From positions 46,563,335 through 46,627,334 of the forward strand of contig NC_134018.1 in assembly GCF_040712315.1 (NCBI RefSeq): a stretch of 64,000 bases of DNA, in the 5' to 3' direction. The notes under the pieces are model-generated. The model searched no databases and was not told where the DNA came from. It saw only the letters and a program-made list of their open reading frames with translations. Positions 34,772 through 46,911 of this stretch are shown piece by piece. Each line of letters begins with the position of its first letter. Position 1 is the stretch's first letter. Position numbers and translations under genes: made by a program. Source of the DNA: Castanea sativa (lineage: Eukaryota > Streptophyta > Magnoliopsida > Fagales > Fagaceae).

Positions 34772-35338
34772 ATAGGGATGACAATTTTGCCCCACCTCGC
34801 TTAACCCGCCCCTCCCCCGCTTCACCCCACGCGGGTTTTCCGCGCCCCGGCCGAGTTGCTAAGGTTATAATTGTAAATTTTTCATACCCTAAAATTCTAC
34901 TATTTAAATAACATATCAATATTAGCTTATTTTATTATACCCAATGTGGTTCTCTGCTTTTATTTTGTTATGTGTTATACTATAAGTTTTTTTTTTTTTT
35001 TTTTTTTTTGTGGTGATTGTCTTGTTAAATGCTTGGATATATTATTCAATTTTTTCTAAAAATTGATTTGATTTGATAGGATAAATTTAGTTGTAATTTC
35101 AAGTATATTTTTATTAATGAAATATGTTTTATTAAAAAAATTGTACTAGTTGTAGGGCAAATTAACAAAAAGTAGAGTTTTACGAGGTGGGGTGGGGCTT
35201 CGCGGGGCCCTAAGGGGCAAGGATGGGGTGAGAATGTTTTCCCCATCATGCGGGGCGTGGCGGAGATAGGGCAAGAAAAAACCATGCGGGGCGGGGATAA
35301 AGATCCCATCCTTCGGCCTCGCCCCGCCCCATCTCTCT
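34772..35338. mobile_element. GC-rich TIR-element remnant (hAT-like end)
   Basis: The left end TAGGGATGACAATTTTGCCCC resembles plant hAT-type ends. Both flanks are rich in CCCCGC/GCGGGG blocks (34790-34855 and 35180-35335) around an AT-rich middle. A matching right terminus is not visible, so it is probably truncated. The short flank sequence ACAACACACCATTA occurs both at about 34757 and at about 35453. GC content contrasts sharply with the neighbourhood. Confidence 0.4.
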
Positions 35339-36753
35339 CTCACCCCCTTATTTTGAAACTTCATTCATTTTGCTGCCATATACACATTTTCATACTTCTC
35401 CATCTCTCTTACAGAATCTATCTTCTTAGATAATAACACAACACACATATTACAACACACCATTATCCATTACCAATCTTTCCCACACTCTATTATTCTG
35501 AAATATCATCATTTTGTTGCTCATAAACGCATCTCCATCTCTTTCTCTATTTCTCTTACAATACCTCTCTCCTTAGAAAGCAACATAACTAATGTCATAA
35601 CACAAAAAACAACACCAACAGCAACTATAAGCTCTTGTATTTACTTTATTTAACCTTCATATTATCTATCTCATACTTCCATATATCTTACAAATACAAT
35701 CTTCACAAACTATCCATACTTACTTCTCACATATATATTTCTAATCTATCTTGCAAACACCATATCTCACAAAACATATATATTTCTTACTATCTCCATA
35801 TATCTTAAAAGATACCAAACACTCTTCCAAGAACATATTACAAAAACCCTTCTCATGAAAGACATATGAAAATCAATACTAAGACCCTTCTCCTAAAAGG
35901 CACAAAGACTTCATATTAAAATCATTCTCATTGAAGACATACATTTCTAATACTTAAAGCTATTCATATGAAAGACACAAACTTCTAAAAGCCCTTCTCA
36001 TGGAAGTAATATCACAAATATTTCATTAAAAACTAAAAGAGCATTACATGGGGAAAATCATTTAAGTGTATGATAGAAGGGATAAACTTGACCAACCTAT
36101 GCACACGGCTGAACATATTATCTCTCCCTCTAGTTGCACCCATTTTTCCCTTTGAATTATGAAGTAAACATGAAATGATTCATTTTATCATGCTGCTGAA
36201 ATATTATGTCCACCGCTGTTATACGACTGGAGCCACAAACTTAGAAGATAAGTCATTATATTCTTATCCCTAAAATTATACTATTGAGTATATTTTAATT
36301 CACTATCATTGTACTATTGCACTCATATTATTATGCTGCTGGAATGTTATCAGTTCTCTAACGATATACGGCTAGAGCTATAAACCATATAAAGTGATGC
36401 TATACGACTGGAGTCAAAAACATATAAGATAAGTCAATATCTTTCTATCTTTAAGATTAGATTATTAAGTATACGTTAACTTCTACTACTGTACCGCTGG
36501 ATGCAAGTTACTTAAATATCTCACTATTTAATAAAACATGATCTCACTAATACTTCATCAATGAACATACATATTAATAAATTGATCTACCACCGTTGGA
36601 CATATATATAACTCGGACATAAACAACCGTTGGACATATATTATTTGAACATATACCACTGATAGACATATATTATTTGGACATAAAACATTGCTGGATA
36701 TACCTTATTTGGATATAGACCATTGCTGGACATACCTTATTATATTGGACATG

Positions 36754-37622
36754 AACTATTAAATAATAGGTAGAACTATTCATTAATTTTTTTTAAGTCA
36801 TGATGTATGAATATTATGATTATATATATATATAATTTCCCTAGTCAGAGTTTGATTAGTTTTAAGTTTAAATTTTGTATTATTATATTTAATTGTTGAT
36901 TTTATTGCACTATAAAGTTTTCAATGTATTATATTTAATTTTGTATTATTATATTTCTTACTCCTCTTTACCACCTTTTTATTTTCCAAATAATGGTTAT
37001 TAATTGACATTTGATTTGATTTCTTTCTTTCTTCCTTCATTTATTCTTTATTGCTTTGTATGTTCCCTTGCTAGTTGTAAATTTTATGGTTATCAATAAG
37101 AAATAGATATCATGGATGGCTTAAATAGTTATAGATGTAGTTTCTTTAATGATATGTCAAAGGGTTTTTTTTTTTTTTCCTTCTGAATTTTCAAAGAAAT
37201 ATGAAAGACATTTCTCTAGTTTGGTCTCAATCAATTAAGATATGTATAATATATTAACTGAAGTAATAATGAGCCTTAAATTTTTTTTTAATGTATGAAG
37301 TGGCTAGGTTAGTGGTATGTCAAAGGTTTTATAGAAAAATTTTAAAAAATAATTCCAAGGAAATGTAAAAGGCCTTTTTTTGGAAAAAGAAATTGTGACT
37401 TTTTTTTTTTTGAATTGTAGAAATATAATTGTGAGTTTTTGAATTGTAGAAATATGATTGTTTTAATTACCTTGTGTATAGATTGCATTATTAAGTTATA
37501 ATCATCTAAATTAAAGTACATGAATATATAAAGGCAAAATTATATATAAAGTTACAACTGCACAAGATAAATATGCATAGATAATTTTATTATTATTCAT
37601 GAATCATTATTTCATTGTTTAC
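36754..37622. other. AT-rich intergenic, no gene
   Basis: No feature beyond poly-T runs and a short duplicated GAATTGTAGAAATATAATTG / ATTGTAGAAATATGATTG pair near 37412-37460. Confidence 0.5.
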
Positions 37623-37625
37623 TTA

Positions 37626-38707
37626 GAGTATTCCCATCAGATGTTCTAAAAATATTCCATTTTAACACATCAAAAAGACTACTTTATTATTTTAACACAC
37701 CATTTTATAATACGCTCTACATCACATGTTTTATTCTTCCATTCTCTACATTAAAATAATGTATACAACACATTAAAATAATATTTTCTTAAAATTCATC
37801 CCAATACATATCAATGGCCACCCAGCAGGCAATAGCCACTGCCCACCTCCACCAACCAACAACCACCGCCACCACTCACAACCCAAAACATATTTCAAAA
37901 CAAAACCAACAAATCTAGCCAAATACCCCAAACAAATCCATTTACAAAAACACTAACAACGACCGCAAAAATTCCAACCACCACCACCGTACAACAACCA
38001 CCACCGTACAATAACAATCAGAACCCAAAACCCATTGCTCCTTTATTTTTTAATTTCTTTTTTTCCTTTTAGCTCCTCTCTCTTTCTCTTGGTACTCTTT
38101 TAGACCAAAGCTCCTTCCTCCCCTCTCTTCTCTCAAGATTAAACCAGACTCTCTCTCTCTCTCATATCAAACTCACGCCGTGTCTTCGTGGGTCACACCA
38201 TGAGTCTCTTCGTGGCGGTCACGCCATGGGTTCTGATTGGGTTGTGAGTTGTTGATCAGGCCATGGGTTGCTGTGGATGCGGTGGGTTAGCTTGTGGCGG
38301 TTGGGATGGGTCAATGTGGCTATGTTGGTGGTGGGATTCGTGGGTCATGGCTAGGTGGCTGCTTGGTGAGGTTTGCTACTTGGTGAGATTGGCGGCAGAT
38401 GAGAACGACAATGTGCTCTAGAGAAAGGAAGAGAGGAGAAGTTGAGAGTGAGAATGAGTGAGGAAGAGAGAGTGATAATTGCAGATGGGAGAGACAAAAG
38501 ACATGTCAGAGAGGAGAGAGAAAAGTAAGAATAAAAAAATATTAAAAACTTTTACAATTGTCATCCGTACTATTCCAAACATAAGAGTGTATTGTAGCAA
38601 ATGTCAAAACTTTTTGGCATTTGACACACCTTATGATAGTCTGTTTTTGGTGTTTAGTGTGCCAAATGCCAAATATTTGGCATTTGGCACACCTAATGAG
38701 AATGCTC
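37626..38707. mobile_element. PIF/Harbinger-like non-autonomous element
   Basis: Flanked by TTA on both sides (37623-37625, 38708-38710). The ends are GAGTATTCCCATCAGATGT and, reverse complemented, GAGCATTCTCATTAGGTGT (15 of 19). The right end carries an extra palindrome of TTTGGCATTTGGCACAC type. The 1082-bp interior has a CCACCAC-rich part (about 37810-38010) and a GTGGCGG/TCACGCCATGGG part, with no transposase. Confidence 0.6.
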
Positions 38708-38710
38708 TTA

Positions 38711-39909
38711 TAAGTATCTAAATTAATTTTATTTTTTTTGAAAAAAAAAATCTAAATTAAAATAGATGAATATGTAAAGGTAAAATTATATGAAAAATTA
38801 AAACTACCCAAGATGAACGTTTAACCACTTATAGATATGTGTTTGTGGAAGACTAAAAATAAACACAATTGCTTTAGTTGGAACTATATAACTATGCAAA
38901 TATTGTTGCAAGTGGTTCCATCATTTGCAAATTATCAAGTTTGGTGGCCTTACAAAACATATATTTCATTTTGCAAAAAACTTTACATGAACTCCTCTTT
39001 TGTGACAACCTTCTTTTTTTTTCTTTTTTTTTTTGCCAAAACAACTTAAGAATATTAAGACTTAAATTAACACATGTGGTAGTTGTAAAATACGTAAGTG
39101 ATATGAAAAATAAAAAGATTTAAATATTTAAAAAAACATTTTTAGTAGATTGTAATATAAAACATTTTTTTTCTAAATATTTTATGTAACTTTTCCCATA
39201 AGATCAATATTGTTAGCATCCTTTAAAAATGATACATAATATTTTGGAGAAGAAGAAGAAGAAGTAGACGATGCTAACGCATAATATAAAATTATTAAGT
39301 TTGCGTGATTTAAATTTGTGGCAAAAAAATATTAATGTATCTATGATAAAAGTTTTTATTTAAATGATATATAGTAGTTCATATTTTTTTTAGACTTGAT
39401 TCAAAAAGTTCATTTTCAATAGCCTTTTAAGTCTATAAATTGCTCAATCTATGGGCCTAGACACATTCAAAGGGTGCTATCTAAATCATAAATTATATGA
39501 CCCTTTATCACACAAATATATTGATTCCCCCAATGTATGGTAAAGGAAGGCAAGTTTGTGTCTAGCCATTTTCTTGATTTGTGCTGCATAATTTAATAGT
39601 ATGAAGGATGTAACTAGATTTAAATGTTGAATAAAATAATATGAGAGGAAAAAAGAGTAAAAATAAAATATATATAGCAATAAACATCAAATTATCCAAG
39701 TCATTCTATGTAATATAATAACATTATATTATTATATACTATATGTATAATGCAATAGGATAATATTTAATCAAAGAGAATATAAAAGATAACAACTTAA
39801 AATACAAAACTAAATTACATCAACTGAAAGTAGAATTCTAATTAACACAAAAATTCATCAACCTTAAGGAATGATTGAATAAAAATAAAATAAACAAAAA
39901 ATGAAAAAC

Positions 39910-39947
<38 letters not shown>

Positions 39948-40556
39948 AACCTTTTTTGTGTGAGAAAACTATGCATAGAATGAAAAAGAAAATGTCAAAT
40001 TTATAGTAAGATGTTGAGAATAAGAAGAGTCAAAATAAAGGAAGATAAAAAGGTAGAGAAAGAATGATATTAACGTAGAAAGTAGTGGAGAGATGAAGAG
40101 GTAAAAGGGAGGGAGAGTTTTGGAAAATTAAGAATAAAAATAATAGTTAAAAGATATTTTAATTTTTAAATAATAGAGTTTTTAAGTCACCTTAAATGAG
40201 AAAATGTTCAAAAAATATTTATAAGAAAAATTAGAAACAAAAAATGATAACGTGGCTGCTGATGTGACTCTACGTGAGGGTAGTAACATTAAATGCTATG
40301 TTTCAGCTTTTAGTTATATATAGATGGCAACGAGGAAAAGTAATAGCTAGATAGTAATTGGTTTGAAAATTAATCATGAATTAATCATGAGGACCACACT
40401 TCTTCTACCAATCATAACTTGATAGCTAGACTGATACCACATATCAATCTTCCTTGTACATCAATGCAAATTTTCTTCTTTTATTTAATATATTACTATT
40501 AATTATATATCATTAGCATTTTATATCTATCACTTAACAGTATTATATATTATTTT
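38711..40556. other. AT-rich intergenic, no gene
   Basis: No gene. (GA)n lies at 39916-39943. A patch at about 40240-40325 (GATGTGACTCTACGTGA...CAGCTTTTAGTTATATATAGA) resembles 61740-61815 and could be the end of an older Helitron-type repeat. Sequence at about 40434-40492 is a diverged copy of the segment duplicated at 49671 and 57647. Confidence 0.45.
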
Positions 40557-41316
40557 GACACTGTAGGGACTAGAAGAATCCTCGTGCAGGCCTTAGGCCC
40601 AATTATGGATTAGGCCACGGGAGCAGACTAGGCCAAGCCTATATGTTTGAGAGAAGTCCCAGAAGACAACGGGCTGTGAGAAACAGGAAACTGAACCATT
40701 CCTGTGGAAAAGGTAAGGTGCCAACATATCTGAGGTATGCTGCATGGATAATCCACGTATGATTTCCAGGAGATTCCTGGAACCATGGGAAAGTTCTGGA
40801 ACATGTAAGAAGGTTGAAGATCTTTATTTCCATAGTAACGATGAGATTCTTACCTCACCTCACCTCTGCTGCATTAAATACAAATAAGACAGCTTGAACA
40901 GTACAAGCAACCCCCAATAGTCAGAGTTCCAAGATAAGGGTGGGGAGGAATCCGGTAAAGTTAAGAAAAATATCCCTGAGGCTCTAGCAGGCAACATGAT
41001 AGCTGTAGTGATAAGAGCAATGGTTGAAGCTATATAAGGGCGAGGAGAGGCAAAAGGAAAAGGATCTGAAAAAGGAAGGGGGATAACCTTGGTAAAGAAA
41101 ATAGTGCAAAGCACCATAGGTATTAGTGAGGGTAGAGAAAATTGTACTGGTGATACTATTGTAATATGTTCATTGCCAATGAAACCAATTGTTTGAGCTT
41201 CCCATTGTAGAGTGATTATTTCTTGTCGTACTATTATAAATAAAAATTGTGGGAGAACTATTAACTCTTTTCTGTTGAGGTCCACAGGGACTAGTTTTTG
41301 TCCGCCCACTGACAAT
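40557..41316. repeat. Probable solo LTR
   Basis: The segment starts near TGTAGGGACTAG and ends near CCCACTGACA, and it has a TATA box CTATATAAGGG at about 41029. It lacks coding capacity and is GC-richer than its surroundings, consistent with an LTR in + orientation. No convincing five-base duplication was found at the ends, so the limits are uncertain. Confidence 0.35.
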
Positions 41317-42260
41317 ATATACAAAAAAACTTAAGAGATTATTATTTTTATTTTCATTCTCACTCAAAACATTGGGTGTATGTGAGTAACATTGATTATA
41401 TCCTATTTTGTTTTGGTTATTTTATACCATTTCAAGAAGTTAGATAATGGTTACACAGCAGTGTAAATCAAAAACCAACTGCTAGTTGTCATATTTTATT
41501 ATTATTCAGGTTGTAGTTTTCCAAATGTAATGCAGGAGTCAAGTTAAGATCTCTTGTTTCCATGAAGGAATTGGTGTTTGTGAACAACTTCTGGTGAGTC
41601 AATTTTGAACAACTTTTTTTATTCTTTTTTCATTAGTTTTTTTTTTTTTTAATTTCTTCCACTCTTCAAAACATTCATGCCTACTTTTCAAAAATTGAAT
41701 AAAGTATTTACTTGGAGGACTTACCATGTTCTTTATTTTGAAGATATACAATAACAAAATTTTATTTTGACTACTGTATAGGAAAACCATTGAGAATGAT
41801 TTTAATGAATATTAGTCGGTTGCTCTTCGGAATTTGGTGTTCGTTTAGGTACATTGCAGTTTTTGATAGATTATTTGCGTAGTATTTATCAGAAGATATT
41901 ATTTTTAGTAATTTAATATGGTATTGAGCGAGGAAATCTTAAGTTAAATGTTAGAATTATGGTTAAATAATTAAATTCATCACTTTTTAATAACTTAAAC
42001 TTTGGAAAGAATCAGTAATTTATCATAGTATTAGAACAAGAAATTTTAAGTTTAATTCATGTCCATAGCTTAAGTTCTTGGGAAAATCAATAAAGTGAAA
42101 AACAAAAAACTTTTTGCCTTTATCCAAATACAGTGGTGGAGTCAATGACAAAAATTCAAGTTAGCAATCATATCAGCTCATGTAAAATTTTCAATTTATT
42201 TTAACATAAGAACTTATTTTTTCTATTTTACATAACAATTTTTTTTAAAACGTTTATTCG

Positions 42261-42670
42261 GAATAATTACACTTTACCATCCTAAACTATGCCCCAAATT
42301 ATACTTTGCACCCTAAACTTTCAGAATGCACAATTAACACTCTAAACTATAACTCATGTTACACTTAGCATATTGCTGTCAATTCTATCACTATCTTGAA
42401 TGGAAAATCAAAGTTTTCGGGATAAAGTGTAATTGAGGGTATATTTTAAGGTAGTAAAGTGTAATTTTTCATTTGTTTTTAAAGAATTGAGAAGATTAGC
42501 AATTGAGTCGTTTAACATGATGAAATTGTCCAAAAATAATGGCATAATTGACGAGCAGGATGCAAAGTGTAACCAAGGTTATAGTTTAAGGTGCGAATCA
42601 TACATTCTAAAAGTTTTGTTTACAAAGTGTAATTTTGGATTTAGTTTAGGATAATAAAGTGTAATTTTTC
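42261..42670. mobile_element. MITE with about 90-bp TIRs
   Basis: The left arm GAATAATTACACTTTACCAT continues through CCTAAACTATGCCCCAAATT. The right arm, reverse complemented, is GAAAAATTACACTTTATTAT through CCTAAACTAAATCCAAAATT. Similarity continues about 90 bp into each arm. Short internal repeats of AAAGTGTAATTTTTC occur at both the middle and the right end. Confidence 0.7.
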
Positions 42671-42782
42671 TTATTTATTCTAGATTTATTAAAATATCAA
42701 TTTTCTTTGTGTTTTTTTAGTTAAGTTGTAAAAAATCATTAATATTCCCCTATTGGATTTAATTTTAATTATTTTGGAAGGA

Positions 42783-43135
42783 TTATAAGGTTGGCTAGCT
42801 AGGTCTAGACTAGCCTACCATATTGTCTCATGTGAATGGTGGATTCCCTCTGTGGATCCCACGGATGAGACAATCCAAGAAATGAGTCGATCCATCTAGT
42901 ACTTATTCTCCAACTTGACTGCTGACTGCTTAATTGGAAGAGCGGAGCTCTAATTACACGATGCAAGCAAATTAAACCACGTCTTGTAACATCGGATAGG
43001 ACACAAGTCTTTGTAATTAGTTTCATCTTTGAAAATTATTTTACATGGCAACGTGGAAAAGTAATAACAATATAGTAATTAGTGTGAAAATTAGTGATAT
43101 AATCCAAGATATCGTTACTGAGAAATGTAGGACAC
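42783..43135. repeat. Dispersed repeat also found near 62.85-63.16 kb
   Basis: Words such as GGATTATAAGGTTGGCT, ATTAAACCACGTCTTGTAAC, ACATGGCAACGTGGAAAAG and ATAATCCAAGATATCGTTA recur near 62870-63160 (there ordered differently and partly duplicated), with one piece also at about 40330. No coding capacity. Confidence 0.6.
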
Positions 43136-43162
43136 CACCCAACAACTTCTTGTAATCTTTCT

Positions 43163-44636
43163 TCTAGTGTGCCTGTTGGAATATGCGATGAGATCAAGGC
43201 AGAGGCATATAAGAGGCCGGTTGAACTCATTCATGAAAGTCCTATCTATGAAATCAACAGGATTTGACTCATAGTACATGTCATGTGAGTGTGACATTGA
43301 TTAGAGCCCAGCCGAAGTTTTTGAACTTTGAAGTTTGAATGTATACGGTTTTTGTTGTAACTTGTAAGCTTTCCTTAATTGGTGGATGTATTGGTTCGGT
43401 CAGTCCTTTCCCTCCAAGGCCCCAACTAGGAACCTGTTTCCCCTCTCTACAAATGGACTTCTTTATGTAGTCTGATATATATATATATGTATATATATGG
43501 CCATGGGCCATGGGCTTTTTTTTTCTTTCTTATATAAGTTGGGTGGAGGATATATAGAGGGCTATCTGGATTAACATATACAACTTCATTAAAGCCCATT
43601 ATTGGGAGTAAAACTTTCTCTTTTTTTGGGTTGAATGGATGCAACACTATTTCAATAAAGTGAAGTGATAATATTTATATCTATACTTTATATAAAAAAG
43701 TACAGTTGAGTTGTTTGTATTTGACAAAACGATATTATAAGGGTTAAAAGGGCAGAAGTGGAGGTTTCCTTTCGGATTTGTTTGTTGTGGACAAATAAAT
43801 TTACGCTTCTATCCTTAAAAACTTTTAATTTGAAGAGTAAAAAAGTGTGGGGTAGTTTTGTCATTTAGCTCTATCTTTCTTTATCTTATCTTTTTGTCTG
43901 ATATGTTTGACAGCCAAGTACTCTACTAATAGACACAAACCCAAGACACAACATGGTAAGGGAGAGAAACAGAGAGAGAGATAAGAACAAAGAATACAAA
44001 AAAAGAGAGTCAGTTATGAGTCAATTGCTTCCATCACAAGAGAGAGAAAGAGAAGAAAGAAGGTTGGAGAGAAAGAAAGATGGAGATTTTGTTTTGGTTT
44101 AGCTCATTCATGGACACCGCTATATTTATCATTATTTAAAGTATATTTATCTCATTTAGATGTAGCTTCTTCACATGGGTTCATCTTGCATGTGGATTAT
44201 TACTTTCTTTCTTTGTGGTTTGTTTTTAATTTGTTATATGTAGGCATTTTGTTTCTCTTGCCCATGTTGTTATTTTAATCTAACTTGAAAGTCAATTGTG
44301 CTAAGATATCATGACACTCACTTATAGGAGAATGAGAAGTTATAATGATAAAGATTTAGGGTTGGATTTTGGGATGATTCCTTCGGGTTTTGATATGGGT
44401 GGGCAAGTTTTGGTGATTTAAAAGGAATTGATTGGGTTTTATGTTTTTGATTGTATTTTGATTGTGGGTTGTTTTCATGCTTTCTTGACTGTTGGCAGGT
44501 CTAAAACCTTTACAAGAGAGGGCTAGCTCAGTCGTAGGCAATGAGGATGGTTTTGTAAAATTAGTGTTTCATTTTGTAATTTAATGTATTTAGTGTAATT
44601 TGATTGAAATGCTATATGTACTAAAAGAACTATTAA
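43163..44636. repeat. Duplicated block B (uninterrupted copy)
   Basis: Continuous homolog of 27520-28501 joined to 32889-33401. At about 44109-44121 it reads CACCGCTATATTTATC, the empty counterpart of the retroelement junctions in block A. It also has a single copy of the segment that is tandemly duplicated in block A, and a TA-rich microsatellite at about 43477-43500. A - frame at about 43115-43297 conserves the unrecognised peptide seen in block A. Confidence 0.8.
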
Positions 44637-46911
44637 ATGTTTTGCATTTTGGTGAATCTTAGATATTTGTGGAAAGTTGATAAATTTCATTGTAATTAGT
44701 GTTTAGTGATGTTAATCAAATTAAATCATCAAATAAACCAAGCACATGCCTTGCATGTGCTACTAACACTAGTTTTACCATAAATAAGAGTAAGAATTAT
44801 GTCACTTTGTAAAGGATGAGGTCATGAATTCAGGATGACAAGACCTATTGAATACTTTTGTAATTTATTAATAAATAAATAAATAAAAAACACTAGCACT
44901 GCAAAAATTTAAGCTAATGGTGGTTGCGTTGTTGTTTGAGAGAAATTATACAATCCTTTGGTGAACCACGTCACTTGTCCACCATTTTATTAAAAGATTC
45001 TCACTTGTTTAAAATTGCTGAGTCAATAATTATTTTTTGTTTAAAAAAATTTCTAACTTAGTAAATTTTAAACAAATAAGAGTCTTTTATGGTCTGTTTG
45101 GATTGAGAATGAGAGAGGGGGAGTAGAGTAGAGTAGAGTAAAGTAGATTTAGCACAAAATTAGCTTATTTTTAGTCAACTCTACTATACTTCCCTCTACT
45201 CTCCCTCCTTCCCCCCCTCCATCTAAACATGCCATTAGTGGGACCTTATAATTTCTCGTTGTTTGGACTTTGATCTATTTTGTAAGTACCAAGCTATAGA
45301 ACTCGAGGGCCGAGGCTACAAGATTTGACCGTTAGCAAGAGTCTGAAAGGAGATCTATAAATTGTGATAAAAATCAGTCAAGAAATGTCCCACATATAAT
45401 CTGATCTTGAACCCAGTTCCGGCCCAAACAAGCAGAGAGTACCACGCTTGTAACTCATCCAGCCCCAGAGAGCTCTTGATGGGTGCTGGTAATGGTCAAA
45501 ACTTAAAATGAAAAAAAATAAAAATAAAAAATAAAATTGTAGACAAGCTGCCACAAGAACTACACAGCATAGCCCATTTCCCCAAACTGTGGGCTACACT
45601 ATTGGCCTCTCTACCCAAAAAAAAAACTCCCATGAAATAGAATCAGGACCTAACACTAAGGTATCAACACATAGCTTTGAATCCCCTCAAACTTTAGAGG
45701 ACCTTTTGTAGGTGCCAATCTCTCATTCTATTACAAGATGAAGTGCCTAGAAGGATTCTTTAGCCTAAGCAACTTTTGGGTTGCATCTTGGGATTTGTTT
45801 TGCCCATCCTTTGATAAGTTACCATTCCAATCATGCAATAAAACTAAAATACCATCCCTTAGGAAGGGTTAATAGTAGGGATTACAACAAGATGAGATCG
45901 AGTTAGGATTATAAATGTCTCATTTCCATCTTGTCCCAAAGAGCTGGCAAAACTCATGTGAAACAAGAGCATGGTAGGTGATCAAAGAGGGGCATATGGT
46001 TAAGGCATTTTCTGATCAGGGTATATTGTTGTTTAGGAGTAATGTACTATTTGTGCTCTAACATTCTAGAGTGTAAATAGATTGAAAATATTTAATTCAT
46101 TGATAAGTTACGCACATAACCATGAATCTTGAGTCTCTCAACTCTTAAATGAGAGGCCTCATGCTTTAGTTTATTGGCTAAAGGATTGAAAATATGCTCG
46201 TTCTCATGCTCATATGATCTAGGCAAGGTTGCAATCCTTGATCCTGTCTCTAAAGCTTGAATGCTTGATGTTGAGATTTATGAAGAGGAAATATGGACAA
46301 AAAAAGTAGTTGAAGAAATTGGCTATTACTTAATTAAAATAAAAGGTTCCTATTCAATTGAAACCTTTTATTGAAGGAGTTCTATGACTAAATTGGATTT
46401 TGGAGCTGACTAGCATGGTTTTATCAAGTGGGTTAGCGAGTTCTCATTCGTTAGGGCATTGTGCCTCTAGAAACTGCACATAAATATTTTTTAAGGATCA
46501 GGATATTCCATTTACTCTCAACCAAGGTTTATGGCATTAGGCAGTGTCATTGGTGAGATCTGACATATATCCTATTCAGCTTTAATGCTAGTCTAAAATT
46601 GACACTGTTAGTTCATGTTAATTTGTGTTTCATTAACTTTTCCCAACTTAAGGAGTGGAGTAAAGAATCACCAATAAAAAAATGAAAATGGAGTAATGAA
46701 CGGGAACCAAAGGACTTTGCCTTCTGCAGGACTAGCAAATAGCAATACTAATATCTCTCTCATTTATGACTCATCTAAAATACAAAAAAAAAAAAATCTC
46801 TTTTGTCTACAACGAATCAACCTTTGATAGACTGCTTGAGTGAATGTGATGTCATGTATAATGGTCTATGATCATCAGAGTATTTTAAAATACTCTCATA
46901 TATTAGAGTCA
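44637..46911. other. Intergenic, no gene recognised
   Basis: Moderately AT-rich. Nothing on either strand matches a family that I recognise. A small inverted repeat AAATAAAAGGTTCC...CAATTGAAACCTTTTATT lies at about 46338-46373. A foldback MITE is listed separately at 45090. Confidence 0.45.
45090..45234. mobile_element. Small foldback MITE with TTA duplication
   Basis: TIRs TGGTCTGTTTGGAT and TGGCATGTTTAGAT (11 of 14), continuing into complementary GAGGGGGAGTAGAG / CTCTACTCTCCCTC arms. TTA flanks both ends. Length 145 bp. Confidence 0.65.

Larger units (their letters stand above)
33402..36753. other. LTR-like region with TATA box and internal tandem repeats
   Basis: It begins TGTTGAAATT directly after AACTA, where block A departs from block B. 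AACTATTAAAT, the uninterrupted continuation in block B, reappears at 36754. A TATA box CTATATAAAGAGG lies at about 34733-34745. Tandem imperfect repeats occur at about 35350-35480 / 35490-35620 and 36190-36330 / 36335-36500, with GGACATA-rich repeats at about 36595-36750. No protein domain is seen. A large LTR or an LTR-only derivative is the likeliest reading; the right end (GGACATG) is not a standard CA. Confidence 0.35.

Noticed and set aside
38100..38420. Possible exon in the GTGGCGGTCACGCCATGGG region
   Set aside because: Interior of a Harbinger-type element; many stops in all frames and no domain.
40860..41324. 154-codon open frame on -
   Set aside because: Lies in LTR-like sequence with a TATA box on +; no domain recognised.
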